Shown one piece after another: positions 16,685 through 24,582 of a stretch of DNA of 37,692 nucleotides. Each line of letters starts with the position of its first letter. The stretch's first letter is position 1. Both the position numbers and the translations under genes were made by a program. The notes under the pieces were generated by a model. The model was not told the DNA's origin, did no database searches, and saw only the letters and a list, made by a program, of their open reading frames with translations. The DNA is from Flavobacteriales bacterium (GTDB taxonomy: Bacteria > Bacteroidota > Bacteroidia > UBA10329): assembly GCA_018402015.1 (NCBI GenBank), contig JAGYJL010000020.1, forward strand, positions 1 through 37,692, read 5' to 3'.

Positions 16685-17452
16685 TCAGAGTTTCTTAGCG
16701 GCATTCCAATATTCGTCCATTTCCTCCAGGGTCATTTCCGACATTTCCTTACCGTCCTTTTTCGATTCGGATTCTAGGTACTGAAAGCGTTTTATGAACT
16801 TCTTATTGGTGCGCTCCAAGGCCATTTCGGGATCGATATCAATAAAACGCGCATAGTTTATCATGGAGAAAAGCACATCTCCGAACTCACTTTCAATCTC
16901 TGCCTTATCGGCATTGGAATCGATCTCGGCCTTCAGCTCGCCCAACTCTTCTTGAACCTTGGCCCAAACCTGTTCCTGATTGTCCCAATCGAACCCAACT
17001 CCACGTGCTTTATCCTGAATACGAGTGGCTTTGACCAATGCAGGCAATGAACGGGGTACACCTTCCAGAACGGAGGTTTTGCCTTCCTTCAGTTTCAGTT
17101 TTTCCCAATTCTGCTTCACTTCTTCTTCATTGGCCACTACAACATCGCTATAAATGTGAGGGTGGCGTGATATCAGTTTTTCGCAGATTCCTTCTGCCAC
17201 ATCGCCTATATCAAAGGCTTTCTGTTCGGCTCCTATTTTGGCGTAGAAAACGATGTGCAACAGAATATCGCCCAATTCCTTCTTTATCTCTTCCAGGTCG
17301 TTGTCCAGAATGGCATCGCCCAATTCATAGGTTTCCTCTATGGTCAAATGGCGCAGGCTTTCAAGGGTCTGTTTGCGATCCCACGGGCATTTTTCGCGCA
17401 GCTCGTCCATAATATTCAACAAGCGTTCAAATTGCTCCAGTCTTCTGTCCAT
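16685..17452 (-). CDS. mazG: Nucleoside triphosphate pyrophosphohydrolase
   Basis: A 255-residue cytoplasmic enzyme that hydrolyses (d)NTPs, including damaged ones, to the monophosphate and pyrophosphate. Two MazG domains are visible. The N-terminal domain has REKCPWDRKQTLESLRHLTI, EETYELGDAI and EIKKELGDILLHIVFYAKI, with the ExxE...ExxD metal-binding pattern. The C-terminal domain has VQEELGELKAEI and EIESEFGDVLFSMINYARF. The length matches full MazG. It is divergent from the PagL-like gene across a 41-base gap. In many relatives mazG sits near def or ruvX; here it is separated from them. Confidence 0.95.
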   Translation of the reverse strand: MDRRLEQFERLLNIMDELREKCPWDRKQTLESLRHLTIEETYELGDAILDNDLEEIKKELGDILLHIVFYAKIGAEQKAFDIGDVAEGICEKLISRHPHIYSDVVVANEEEVKQNWEKLKLKEGKTSVLEGVPRSLPALVKATRIQDKARGVGFDWDNQEQVWAKVQEELGELKAEIDSNADKAEIESEFGDVLFSMINYARFIDIDPEMALERTNKKFIKRFQYLESESKKDGKEMSEMTLEEMDEYWNAAKKL

Positions 17453-17493
17453 CTGTTTAGATTTTCAACAAAATTGCTGAATTTAACAGGGTC

Positions 17494-18597
17494 ATGAGGT
17501 GCATTTTTGTATTCGTTATACTGATTTATTCCACAGTCTCGTTTGGGCAGATGGCGGTAGATTCTACAGCCAAGAAAAACATCTTCTCTATTGGGTTACG
17601 AGGTCATGGCGGTTATTTTCTCAAACATTCAAGCACGCTCAATCCATTGAAAGAATCTTATCCGTGGGGATTTGAAGCAGATATAGCGTGGCAATTGACC
17701 GGAGAAAAGGCATACGCATTCTGCAGCTGTTATCCGCGTGTTGGCCTTTCGGTCAATTACATGAATTTTGATAATGGTCCTGTGCTTGGTTCTGCGTACT
17801 ACGCTTTAGCGTATGTAGAACCGGTTTTTTTCGTTCCCAGAAGATTCAATCTTTCGTTTAGAATAGCGCTTGTTGGAGTGGCTTTTATGGATAGGCCATA
17901 CAATGAAGATTCCAATCCGAATAACTTGGCTTACAGTACCTATGTGGCGTTTCCGCTTGCACTTGGCATAGGATTCAACTACAGAGTAAACAAGTATTTG
18001 AATATTCGGTTGGGTGGTAATTACAACCACATCAGTAATGGTGGAATCAAGAACCCGAACAAGGGGCTCAATTATCCTACGGCTCACTTGGGGGTTGATT
18101 ATTCAATCACTCCGTTCGATCTGAAGAGTAGGGGAAAGATGCGAAGACCCCCACCGGAAAAGAAGAATAGGATGGAACTGGATATTGGCAATTCATTGAA
18201 GAATGCCAGTGCAGGAGACCCCGCTCAATATTGGATTCTTAACACAAATCTTCAGTATTCTAGATGGCTGCATCGAAGCACGGCCATTGCTGTTGGAACC
18301 AATTTTGAAATGGATAATTCGAGGCGTGTACGAATCCTGAATTCAGAAGACCCATCGCGTAGCCACTTGCGCCTTTCCTTTTCTGTTGGACATGAGTTCT
18401 GGCTAGGTAAAATTCAGTTCGGACAGCATATTGGGGTTTATGCTTTCGACCAATTTCCGATTGATCAGATATGGTATCATCGGCACGAGCTCACGTTTCA
18501 AATTCTGCCCTATTTGTACGCAAGCTTTGGGCTAAAGGCCCACAATCAAGTGGCCGATTATCTTGACCTGAAGATCGGGACGAATTTGAATTGGTAA
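17494..18597 (+). CDS. Acyloxyacyl hydrolase / lipid A 3-O-deacylase-like (PagL family) outer membrane protein
   Basis: A 367-residue predicted outer-membrane beta-barrel. Residues 1-18 (MRCIFVFVILIYSTVSFG) are a signal peptide. The PagL signature is seen around residue 179: NYNHISNGGIKNPNKGLN, with the catalytic His and Ser in H-x-S-N, followed by HLGVDYS. PagL enzymes remove an acyl chain from lipid A in the outer membrane. At 367 residues it is about twice the size of Pseudomonas PagL. The second half (after about residue 215) has another run of beta strands (YWILNTNLQYSRWLHRSTAI), as in the larger Bacteroidota relatives. Activity on lipid A is inferred from family only. Confidence 0.85.
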   Translation: MRCIFVFVILIYSTVSFGQMAVDSTAKKNIFSIGLRGHGGYFLKHSSTLNPLKESYPWGFEADIAWQLTGEKAYAFCSCYPRVGLSVNYMNFDNGPVLGSAYYALAYVEPVFFVPRRFNLSFRIALVGVAFMDRPYNEDSNPNNLAYSTYVAFPLALGIGFNYRVNKYLNIRLGGNYNHISNGGIKNPNKGLNYPTAHLGVDYSITPFDLKSRGKMRRPPPEKKNRMELDIGNSLKNASAGDPAQYWILNTNLQYSRWLHRSTAIAVGTNFEMDNSRRVRILNSEDPSRSHLRLSFSVGHEFWLGKIQFGQHIGVYAFDQFPIDQIWYHRHELTFQILPYLYASFGLKAHNQVADYLDLKIGTNLNW

Positions 18598-18642
18598 CTG
18601 GCGTTCTAGCAAGCTGACCTGTTTGCTCCCTGATGGTCGCCA

Positions 18643-19404
18643 TCACCTTACACGTACGCTATACCCCCACAGACCGAGCTGTTCTTCACTACCGATGTGC
18701 ACGGTAAGGAGCAGATCGCGTACGCGCACCACGTAGTTGTATAGCGTATCGGGTGTAAGCGAGGTCTGTCCTGCACCAAAGCCGCAGAGCTTGCGTGCCA
18801 ACTCGTTGGAGGCCTGCGCTTCCTGTTCGTTGGTCTGGGCCTCGGTGCGCAACTGGGCCGCTTCGGTGTAGGCCGCTTGCATCTGAGCCATGTTCAGTAG
18901 TGGTGGGGTAAGTATGCTGCCAGCGCCATCTTGCACGTGCTTCTCTAGTATGGATCGGGCCAGTAGCATAAGGTTGGGCGCAGAGGCACCGGGCAGGTTG
19001 AATTTTACATCTCTTCGGCCTTTGGTGCGGCCTACAATAACTTGGAAGCCCCACAAGCTGGCCTGTTCCTCGTTGCCTTTGTAGCGGAACTTCAAGAAGT
19101 TGCACACCTTTCCAATGTACCACCGAAGGGTGTCGAGGGTCTGCGCTGTCTGCCCCTTGGCCGAACCGATCATTGCACTGGCCTTTTCATTAAGCGCCTG
19201 TTTGGCCGCGTTGGCCAATACGAAGGTGTTGCGCGCTGTGCGTGCGCTATCGAGCAGGTCGGTGAGGGCTGCTGTGTCCAACTGTCCGTTCAATGGGCTG
19301 GATGCTCCAAGAACTGCATGTCGCTGAAGGATGTCCTCCGTAAGCTTTATCATCTGGTCCACACTCCTGAGGGGAACTGTTACCCGTACAACTCTTCGTG
19401 CCAT
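18643..19404 (-). CDS. Unknown protein made of two copies of one ~125-residue domain
   Basis: A 253-residue protein with no family I recognise. It is an internal tandem duplication. Residues about 7-124 and 133-253 align with an offset near 128, for example LTEDILQRHAVLGASSPL with LARSILEKHVQDGAGSIL, KGQTAQTLDTLRWYIG with AGQTSLTPDTLYNYVV, and GNEEQASLWGFQV with GSEEQLGLWGYSV. The middle of each copy is a long Ala/Gln/Glu-rich helix (AAQLRTEAQTNEQEAQASNE). There is no signal peptide or membrane segment. The DNA is visibly richer in G+C than its neighbours, and the gene stands alone on its strand between unrelated genes. An A+T-rich array of seven 21-bp repeats lies just upstream. Transfer is possible but unproven. 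Confidence 0.8.
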   Translation of the reverse strand: MARRVVRVTVPLRSVDQMIKLTEDILQRHAVLGASSPLNGQLDTAALTDLLDSARTARNTFVLANAAKQALNEKASAMIGSAKGQTAQTLDTLRWYIGKVCNFLKFRYKGNEEQASLWGFQVIVGRTKGRRDVKFNLPGASAPNLMLLARSILEKHVQDGAGSILTPPLLNMAQMQAAYTEAAQLRTEAQTNEQEAQASNELARKLCGFGAGQTSLTPDTLYNYVVRVRDLLLTVHIGSEEQLGLWGYSVRVR

Positions 19405-19431
19405 GATGTATCTGTTTAATACTTCGGATAA

Positions 19432-19578
19432 TTAACATTTTATTATCAAAATGCATGGTCTATTACTAAAAGTAAACAATCTCTTATTGAAAATAGATAG
19501 TTTTTTATAAAAAGTAGTTAGTTGGTTATTAAAAGTATATGATATATTATTATAAATAACTGGTTGTTTACCAAAAGT
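19432..19578 (-). repeat. Degenerate 21-bp tandem repeat array, seven units
   Basis: Read on the minus strand, the block divides exactly into seven 21-base units with no spacing errors. The approximate consensus is ACTTTTAATAAAMAACTATCT. Units start near 19578, 19557, 19536, 19515, 19494, 19473 and 19452. Each unit has a T-tract at the same phase and an A-rich centre, so A/T tracts recur every two helical turns. The array sits between the TANGO2 gene and the start of the duplicated unknown protein, in the likely promoter region of the latter. There are no unique spacers, so it is not a CRISPR. Confidence 0.8.
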
Positions 19579-19638
19579 TGTTGGTCGCAAACATGAGTAA
19601 GGTACTTTAGTAACCGTATTCGCTTCCAAGTGCAGTGA

Positions 19639-20391
19639 TCAAAGCTTGAAATCCACCTTTCCGATGGCTTTCCCATCGTAGTCAAAGCTCTTTTCCTCAA
19701 AAAAGCAGGTGCCATTGCGGTCAATTTTGATGATGGTAGAGCACACCGTTCCGTAATCGGGTGTGTTGATGAATTTGGCGGAGAGTACCTTTTCCAGTTC
19801 GGGGCCAACGCCTGTTTCGGGTAGGTCTTCTTGTTTGGCAAAGCTGCTATCGTGCAGGATGTAGAAGAGACTGTCAGAGTCGAGCGCGTTGCTATCAATG
19901 GCTGCCTTCAGTTTGGCCTTTCCGTCATCTACCTTGGGCCACGAAGTATCTAAGAAAGCATTGCTCAATCCGTGAACGCCTGAGCTTATGGCTTTGATTT
20001 CGTTTTCCACGTTGGAATAAAAGAACAACTTTTGTGCTGTTCCCACCACCAAATTGAAACCATTGTACGCCTTCGGGTTTTCTATGGTTTTCAGGTAGCT
20101 TTCACCATCATCACTTCCAACAAGAAAATTGGATACAAGTGTGCCGCGTGTGGGGCCTTTTCTACCAAAGTAATCAGGGTGGCGGTAGTTGGTAAGGAAG
20201 GCAATTTTTCCAGCCTTGTTGGTGCCAAGCCAAGTGCCCATGCCTTCCAGATCGCGGCCAGCCAACACCTTCGGGTGATCTTCCCAGAAATTGGCCTTTG
20301 CAGCAGGGCGTTTCCGGAATTCGTCTCTGTTCGCGATCAGGATGAATGGAAATTCATCGTGTTCATTTATGGCGAAGAGACAAAGACACAT
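19639..20391 (-). CDS. NRDE/TANGO2 family protein
   Basis: A 250-residue protein with the N-terminus MCLCLFAINEHDEFPFILIA, followed by the family motif ANRDEFRKRPAA (NRDE). Then come GRDLEGMGTWLGTNKAGKIA, FLTNYRHP, GPTRGTLVSNFL, YNGFNLVVG and VHGLSNAFLDTSWPKV. TANGO2 proteins occur in animals and bacteria. Roles in heme handling or lipid metabolism have been reported in eukaryotes, but the bacterial function is not settled. The protein ends FDYDGKAIGKVDFKL. It is a single minus-strand gene with no obvious operon partner; the intergenic inverted repeat lies upstream of it. Confidence 0.93.
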   Translation of the reverse strand: MCLCLFAINEHDEFPFILIANRDEFRKRPAAKANFWEDHPKVLAGRDLEGMGTWLGTNKAGKIAFLTNYRHPDYFGRKGPTRGTLVSNFLVGSDDGESYLKTIENPKAYNGFNLVVGTAQKLFFYSNVENEIKAISSGVHGLSNAFLDTSWPKVDDGKAKLKAAIDSNALDSDSLFYILHDSSFAKQEDLPETGVGPELEKVLSAKFINTPDYGTVCSTIIKIDRNGTCFFEEKSFDYDGKAIGKVDFKL

Positions 20392-20450
20392 GGTTCAATT
20401 AGGAATTAGGGATGAATAATTAGGAATTAAAGATACCCACAACTAGTGGC

Positions 20451-20525
20451 GTCATGCTGAACTCGTTCCGATAGCCATCGGAACAGCATCTAACCATCAA
20501 GACCCTGAAACAAGTTCAAGGTGAC
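20451..20525. repeat. Intergenic inverted-repeat element, copy 1
   Basis: The element begins GTCATGCTGAACTCGTTCCG and ends GACCCTGAAACAAGTTCAAG followed by GTGAC. Its ends are near-complementary (GTCAtgCTGAAC / GTTCAaGGTGAC). A second copy lies at 25450-25505 in the opposite orientation, with matching end blocks. Here an extra internal inverted repeat (GTTCCGAT...ATCGGAAC) replaces one block. Repeats of the type GTCATGCTGAACTTGTTTCAG are widespread between genes in Bacteroidota. It contains no gene and lies upstream of the TANGO2 gene, near the stop of the phosphohexomutase, where the hairpin could also act as a terminator. Confidence 0.85.
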
Positions 20526-20532
20526 GGGTTAA

Positions 20533-22248
20533 TTAAATCAAACCAAGATCAACCTGAATAGCTTCAATCTTTCCTTTCAAATAATCACGAACCGAATCGT
20601 ATTCAGCTTTATCGTTCAATTCCGCATTTACCGAAAAGTAGAATTTGATCTTCGGCTCTGTTCCAGAAGGGCGAGCGGTGACAACCGTTCCATCAGCTGT
20701 TTCAAATTGAAGCACATTGGAACTTGGTAGACCCGTTTCTGTTTGGCTGCCATCAGCCAAATTGGTCACTTTTCCGAGTTTGTAATCGCGCAGCGTGAGC
20801 ACAGCAGAACCCGCGAGGGTTTTAGGAGGGTTACTACGTAGCTCTTCCATCATCTTGGCAATTTCTTCAGCGCCCGTTTTTCCTTTTTTGGTAATGCTGA
20901 TAAGGTCTTCCAGATAGAATCCAAACTCAGCGTGAATATCCATCAACACATCGTAAAGACTTTTGCCTTGGGTTTTGGCCCAAGCACACATTTCTGCAAT
21001 AAGAACACAGCTCATTACAGCATCTTTATCGCGTACAAGGTCGCCAGCCAAATAGCCGTAGCTTTCTTCTCCACCGCCAATGAATTGCTCTTTTCCTTCC
21101 AATTCCAGTATCAGCGCAGCTATGTATTTAAATCCGGTAAGCACATCGTAGCAAGGAACGTTCTGCGATTCAGAGATTTTCTTGATCAACGCAGAGGTAA
21201 CTATCGTTTTGGCGGTAAATTGTTTTCCGTTCAGCTTTCCGAGTTCATTCCAACGTTGAATGAGGTAATACACGAGCAGAGAGCCCGTCATGTTTCCGTT
21301 CAGCAATTGCAATTCTCCTTTTGTGTTCCGAACTGCAATTCCAACTCTATCCGCATCTGGGTCCGTTCCCATCACCAGGTCAGCACCAACTTTCTCGGCT
21401 TGTTCTAAGGCCATTTTAAGCGCTGCAGCTTCTTCTGGGTTGGGAGAAACCACTGTTGGGAAATTCCCGTTGGGCTCATCTTGCTCTGCCACCGTGGTAA
21501 CGTTTGCAAAACCAAGTTCTTTCAACGTTCGCGGAACCATTGTTCCACCAGTACCATGAAGCGATGTGAAAACGATATTCAAGTCAGACTGAGTTTTAAC
21601 TGCATCTGGCGAAAGACAAAGTGATTTCAGTCCAGCGATGTAAGCGTTGTCAATTTCATCGCTTACCATCTCGATCAACGATTCATCCGCGTTCCATTTC
21701 ACATCCTGTGGACCGGCAATTTTTTGCACTTCGGCAATCACATTCCTGTCATGCGGAGCTATCAATTGTCCGCCATCTTCCCAATAGGCTTTATAGCCGT
21801 TGTATTCCTTCGGGTTGTGCGAAGCCGTGATAACCACACCACTTTTGCAACCGTAATGGCGGATAGCAAACGAAAGCTCAGGAGTAGGGCGCAGCTCGTT
21901 GAATAAATAGGCCTTTATGCCATTGGCAGCAAAAACCTCGGCTGTTTTACGGGCAAATAGCGAAGAATTATTTCTTGAATCGTGCGCAATTACGCCGATT
22001 TCGCCACTGAAAGACGTTTTAGGTAGTTGGCCAAACTCAGTGGCCATACCAACCGTGTAGATGTTTATCCGATTGCCTCAACACCCATAATTCCTCGTAG
22101 CCCGCCTGTGCCGAATTCAAGATCCTTATAGAAACTCAACAAGTTCAGTTTCGTTGGTGTCTATCAGGTTTTGAACTGCGTTGCGCGTTTCGGTATCAAA
22201 TGTATCCGAAGTCCACTTTTTTGCCTTTTCTAGAACGGTGTTGTCCAT
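20533..22248 (-). CDS. Phosphoglucomutase/phosphomannomutase family protein (5' end frameshifted)
   Basis: Interconverts hexose-1- and hexose-6-phosphates in sugar and cell-wall metabolism. The intact frame 20533-22047 carries domains I-IV: the phosphoserine loop VVITASHNPKEYNGYK, metal loop GTDPDADRVGI, sugar-binding loop GGGEESYGYLAGD and phosphate loop ARPSGTEPKIKF. The missing N-terminus is present upstream in other frames: ATG at 22248 begins MDNTVLEKAKKWTSDTFDTE, then YKDLEFGTGGLRGIMGV, then RINIYTVGMATEFGQ. Two small indels, near 22130 and 22080, break it. Repaired, the protein would have about 570 residues, the usual family length. I regard the indels as probable sequence errors. It is preceded by a TAnnTTTG match. 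Confidence 0.9.
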
Positions 22249-22266
22249 CTTCGTTTTATCTTGGCG

Positions 22267-22274
22267 CAAAAGTA
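22267..22274 (-). promoter_or_regulatory. Putative -7 element for the phosphohexomutase gene
   Basis: On the minus strand this is TACTTTTG, an exact TAnnTTTG match ending 18 bases before the reconstructed ATG at 22248. It supports that upstream start over the internal one at 22047. Confidence 0.45.
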
Positions 22275-22340
22275 CAATTGTGAAGGTTGCTTCTACCAGT
22301 TAGCTCTTCACCAGGAACTTACACTAATACAAAAATGACA

Positions 22341-23009
22341 ATGAAAAAGACAGTAATTTCTTATCGTAATAGCGTTTTTTGGTTTTTCCTCGTTGCTATT
22401 TGCGCAGCAGGAAGAATTGAAATCTGCCACTGTAAACATTGACAAGAAGGACTACATAGCCGCTTTGGATGACCTGAACCGGGCAAAGAAAAAGGTTAAC
22501 GACCTGATGACGTACGCGATCTCGGCAGTATTACCTTCGGTTTGACGAATTTGAACCATCTAAGGATAGGATGAATTACGGAATGGAAGGCCAAGGGAGT
22601 AAGTGTGCAGAAAAACCTACCGAAAACCTATACAGGAAGAGACCGTAGCGGGAAGGGGAGATGGATGCTATGAATATGGGCATGCAGCCTGGAGGTCAGG
22701 GTTCAGGATTACCACAAACATGATGATGGCCAGTGAGGTCATGAATGCTCATTCAATGGCCGATGAAGGTATGGTAAACAATGATCGTCTGGTTTTCAAT
22801 AAGAGTTAAAGGGTATCGCGCGTCGATCAAGACGTACCTAATGGAGGAATGGAAATGGGAGCAATGGATAATCAGCCACAGACGGAAGAGGCACACATTG
22901 TTGGTGGCGCGTTCGTTCAAATCACTACAAGGTTTGGAATCGGGGAAGGCCAAAGCTTTCCTTGAAATCGATCGATTTTGATAAACTCATAGGGCTCGTT
23001 GGTAAATGA
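22341..23009 (+). pseudogene. Secreted Met/Gly-rich protein of unknown function, frameshifted
   Basis: No single frame is open, but successive frames give a coherent protein of about 220 residues. It starts MKKTVIS and continues FFGFSSLLFAQQEELKSATV (end of a signal peptide), NIDKKDYIAALDDLNRAKKK, FDEFEPSKDRMNYGMEGQG, MDAMNMGMQPGGQGS, NMMMASEVMNAHSMADEG, RVKGYRASIKTY, GGMEMGAMDNQPQTEEAHIV, GGAFVQI and finally DFDKLIGLVGK at a TGA. I do not know a named family. The charged N-terminal repeat-like region and the Met/Gly-rich middle suggest a periplasmic protein. There are about six or more indels in 670 bases, with well-preserved peptide segments in each frame, which fits sequence error better than decay. 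A terminator follows. Confidence 0.6.
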
Positions 23010-23028
23010 CCATTCGCAGCAGAGAAAG

Positions 23029-23056
23029 GAAAAGGCCGTAATAAAGCGGCCTTTTT
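23029..23056. terminator. Bidirectional terminator
   Basis: AAAGGCCG (23031-23038) pairs with CGGCCTTT (23047-23054) across an 8-base loop, with A-rich sequence before and T-rich after. It separates the plus-strand Met/Gly-rich gene from the minus-strand lipoprotein gene and can serve both. Confidence 0.85.
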
Positions 23057-23563
23057 ATTGCTGGTTCAATTTCTGCCTGGAACATTCGAATCGATCTTCA
23101 TCCGTCATACTCATATTCTGAATGGAGAATTTGGCATCTTCGGCCAGTTTGTGGTTTGGGAATTCCTTTACAAACTTCTCAATAGAATCGGGCCCAGCTG
23201 TATCGCGATTAAGATTCTCTTCAGAGAAACCGCATAGAAAAAGGGGCCTGCGATTTGTAAACGATCCATGTTCGTTAGAGTCTTGAAGTACTTTACAGCC
23301 ACCTCCCCTGACCACCCCATGCTCACCTCACCTACTTTAAAAAGCATGTCAATGGCCAAACTATCCTTGCTCTGGCTATTCTGATAATACTTGGCGTATT
23401 CTTTCGATCAGCTGCATTCCAGCCTTCTGAATCGGCTTTTGCTTCAGTATCAGAGAAAAGAACAGCTTCCATGCTGTCTGTTTTTGCTAAACTCATTTCT
23501 GCTTCGGAGCTTCTTTTCGGTGCGCTGCATGCAAGCATTGCTGGAGCATCACACGAATTTCAT
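23055..23563 (-). pseudogene. TPR-like lipoprotein, frameshifted
   Basis: Reconstructed from three overlapping frames on the minus strand. The start ATG at 23563 gives MKFV, and after one indel the lipobox region MLACSAPKRSSEAEMSLAKT, so a lipoprotein is likely. It continues LFSDTEAKADSEGWNAADRK, DMLFKVGEVSMGWSGEVAVK, YFKTLTNM, FLCGF.SEENLNRDTAG and EKFVKEFPNHKLAEDAKFSI. The last part has the spacing of tetratricopeptide repeats (polymer-chain YfiO/BamD-like proteins show similar segments), though I would not name it. It lies just downstream of def on the same strand, consistent with an operon ruvX-def-lipoprotein. Confidence 0.6.
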
Positions 23564-23572
23564 TTTGAAACC

Positions 23573-24117
23573 TCATTTGTATTCTGCATCAGTAATTCCA
23601 TTACTGATGTCATTCACTTTCCTTTTAAGCATTCTTCTTTCAATGCTGGTAGATGGTCGGTGAAAAGAATACCTTCAATGTGGTCGTATTCGTGTTGAAT
23701 GATACGAGCGGTGATGCCTCAAACCACTCTTCTTCAGCTCCCAATTCTCGTCATAGTAATACTTACTAAGAATCTTCGGTTTGCGAGAAACATCTTCCCG
23801 AATCTATAATACTCAGGCATCCTTCATTGAAGTCCCATTTCTTTCCTTCTTCCTCAAGAACGATCGGGTTGATGAACACTTTTACAAAACCATCCAATTC
23901 TGGGTGTTCTTCGCAAAACGGTGTAGCATCCACAATGAAAAGGTGCGATGCTGGCCCCATCTGTGGAGCGGCCAATCCAACGCCCGAAGCATTGTACATG
24001 GTTTCAAACATGTTGTCTACCAACTGCCCCACTGGGGTAATCCGGTTCAATTTCTTCAGCAACTTTTTCAAACCGGGTCTCCGTACGCCACAATCGGCAA
24101 AATCTTGGTCTTACCAT
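23573..24117 (-). pseudogene. def: Peptide deformylase, frameshifted in this sequence
   Basis: Removes the formyl group from the N-terminal Met of new proteins. All three family motifs are present but spread over frames: GVGLAAPQMG (motif 1), NEGCLSI (motif 2, metal Cys) and QHEYDH at about 23676-23697 (motif 3, HExxH). The start region ILPIVAYGDPV and the end MLKRKVNDISNGITDAEYK also fit, giving about 181-190 residues after repair. The longest open piece, 23766-24071, covers LVDNMFETMYNASGVGLAAP to the motif 2 region. Because def is normally essential and no other copy is visible here, these indels are most likely errors in the sequence. The exact N-terminus and boundary with ruvX cannot be resolved. 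Confidence 0.85.
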
Positions 24118-24120
24118 CTA

Positions 24121-24535
24121 TTAAGCATTCACTCTGTTGTTCCATGTACGATTGTAGAAACGATCGTAGCACTCATTTTATCTATCAGCGCTTTATCAGC
24201 GCGCTACTCTTCTTCAAAACCACCTTCAATCATTGCTCCAAAGGCCATTTTGGAGGTGAATCGTTCATCCATACGGTCAAACTGAACGTCTGGGAACCTT
24301 TTCAGCCGTTCTGTCAGTCGATCGGCACCCGCAGCGCCCAGGGTTCGTTATTCATTCGCTTGGGGTCGCCAACTACAATACGATCAACCGTTTCGGTTTT
24401 CATGTATTCTTTCAGGTATGCAATAAGTTCATTCGGATGAATGGTAGTTAGCCCTGTAGCAATGATCTGCGATGGATCGGTAGTAGCTACACCAACGCGT
24501 TTTGTTCCGTAATCGATGGCGAGAATTCTACCCAT
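24121..24535 (-). pseudogene. ruvX: Holliday junction resolvase-like RuvX (YqgF), frameshifted
   Basis: RNase H-fold nuclease family (YqgF/RuvX), linked to pre-16S rRNA 5' end maturation and Holliday junction processing. The intact first half reads MGRILAIDYGTKRVGVATTD (catalytic Asp in DYGTKRVG), then IIATGLTTIHPNELIAYLKE and VDRIVVGDPKRMNNEP. The second half continues in another frame as LTERLKRFPDVQFDRMDERF, then TSKMAFGAMIEGG, then RADKALIDKMSATIV, which holds the DERFTS and DKxSA motifs. Repaired length is about 138 residues, the usual size. Its start is divergent from dapD, with promoter elements nearly touching. Confidence 0.85.
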
Positions 24536-24543
24536 TTCACCTG

Positions 24544-24578
24544 TTTTTGAGGCGCGGCAAAGTTAAGGATTATCTTTG
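24544..24578 (+). promoter_or_regulatory. dapD promoter (-33 and -7), leaderless
   Basis: TTTTTG at 24544-24549, a 21-base spacer and TATCTTTG at 24571-24578 match the Bacteroidota -33/-7 arrangement. The -7 box ends four bases before the dapD ATG, so the transcript should start at or within a few bases of the start codon. This is the most complete promoter I see in the window. Confidence 0.65.
24558..24565 (-). promoter_or_regulatory. Putative -7 element for ruvX
   Basis: On the minus strand this reads TAACTTTG, an exact TAnnTTTG match, 22 bases before the ruvX ATG. It lies inside the spacer of the dapD promoter and only five bases from its -7 box, so polymerase bound at one would block the other. 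Confidence 0.5.
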
Positions 24579-24582
24579 CGGC

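Noticed and set aside
19432..19578. CRISPR array.
   Set aside because: The units are contiguous with no unique spacers, and no cas genes are present.
19432..19629. A 65-residue protein with seven-residue repeats (TFNNQLT, TFYKKLS) encoded by the 21-bp array.
   Set aside because: The frame stays open mainly because the repeat unit is a multiple of three and A/T-rich. There is no good start or ribosome-binding site. I treat it as a DNA repeat and keep the peptide only as a remote option.
20533..22047. Phosphohexomutase as a protein naturally lacking its first ~70 residues.
   Set aside because: The missing residues (LEKAKKWTSDTFDTE, LEFGTGGLRGIMGV) are encoded directly upstream in other frames, so it is a frameshift and not a real truncation.
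22267..22340. Possible small RNA gene between the phosphohexomutase and the Met/Gly-rich protein.
   Set aside because: The short gap holds only a promoter-like box and a leader; I see no stable fold or terminator.
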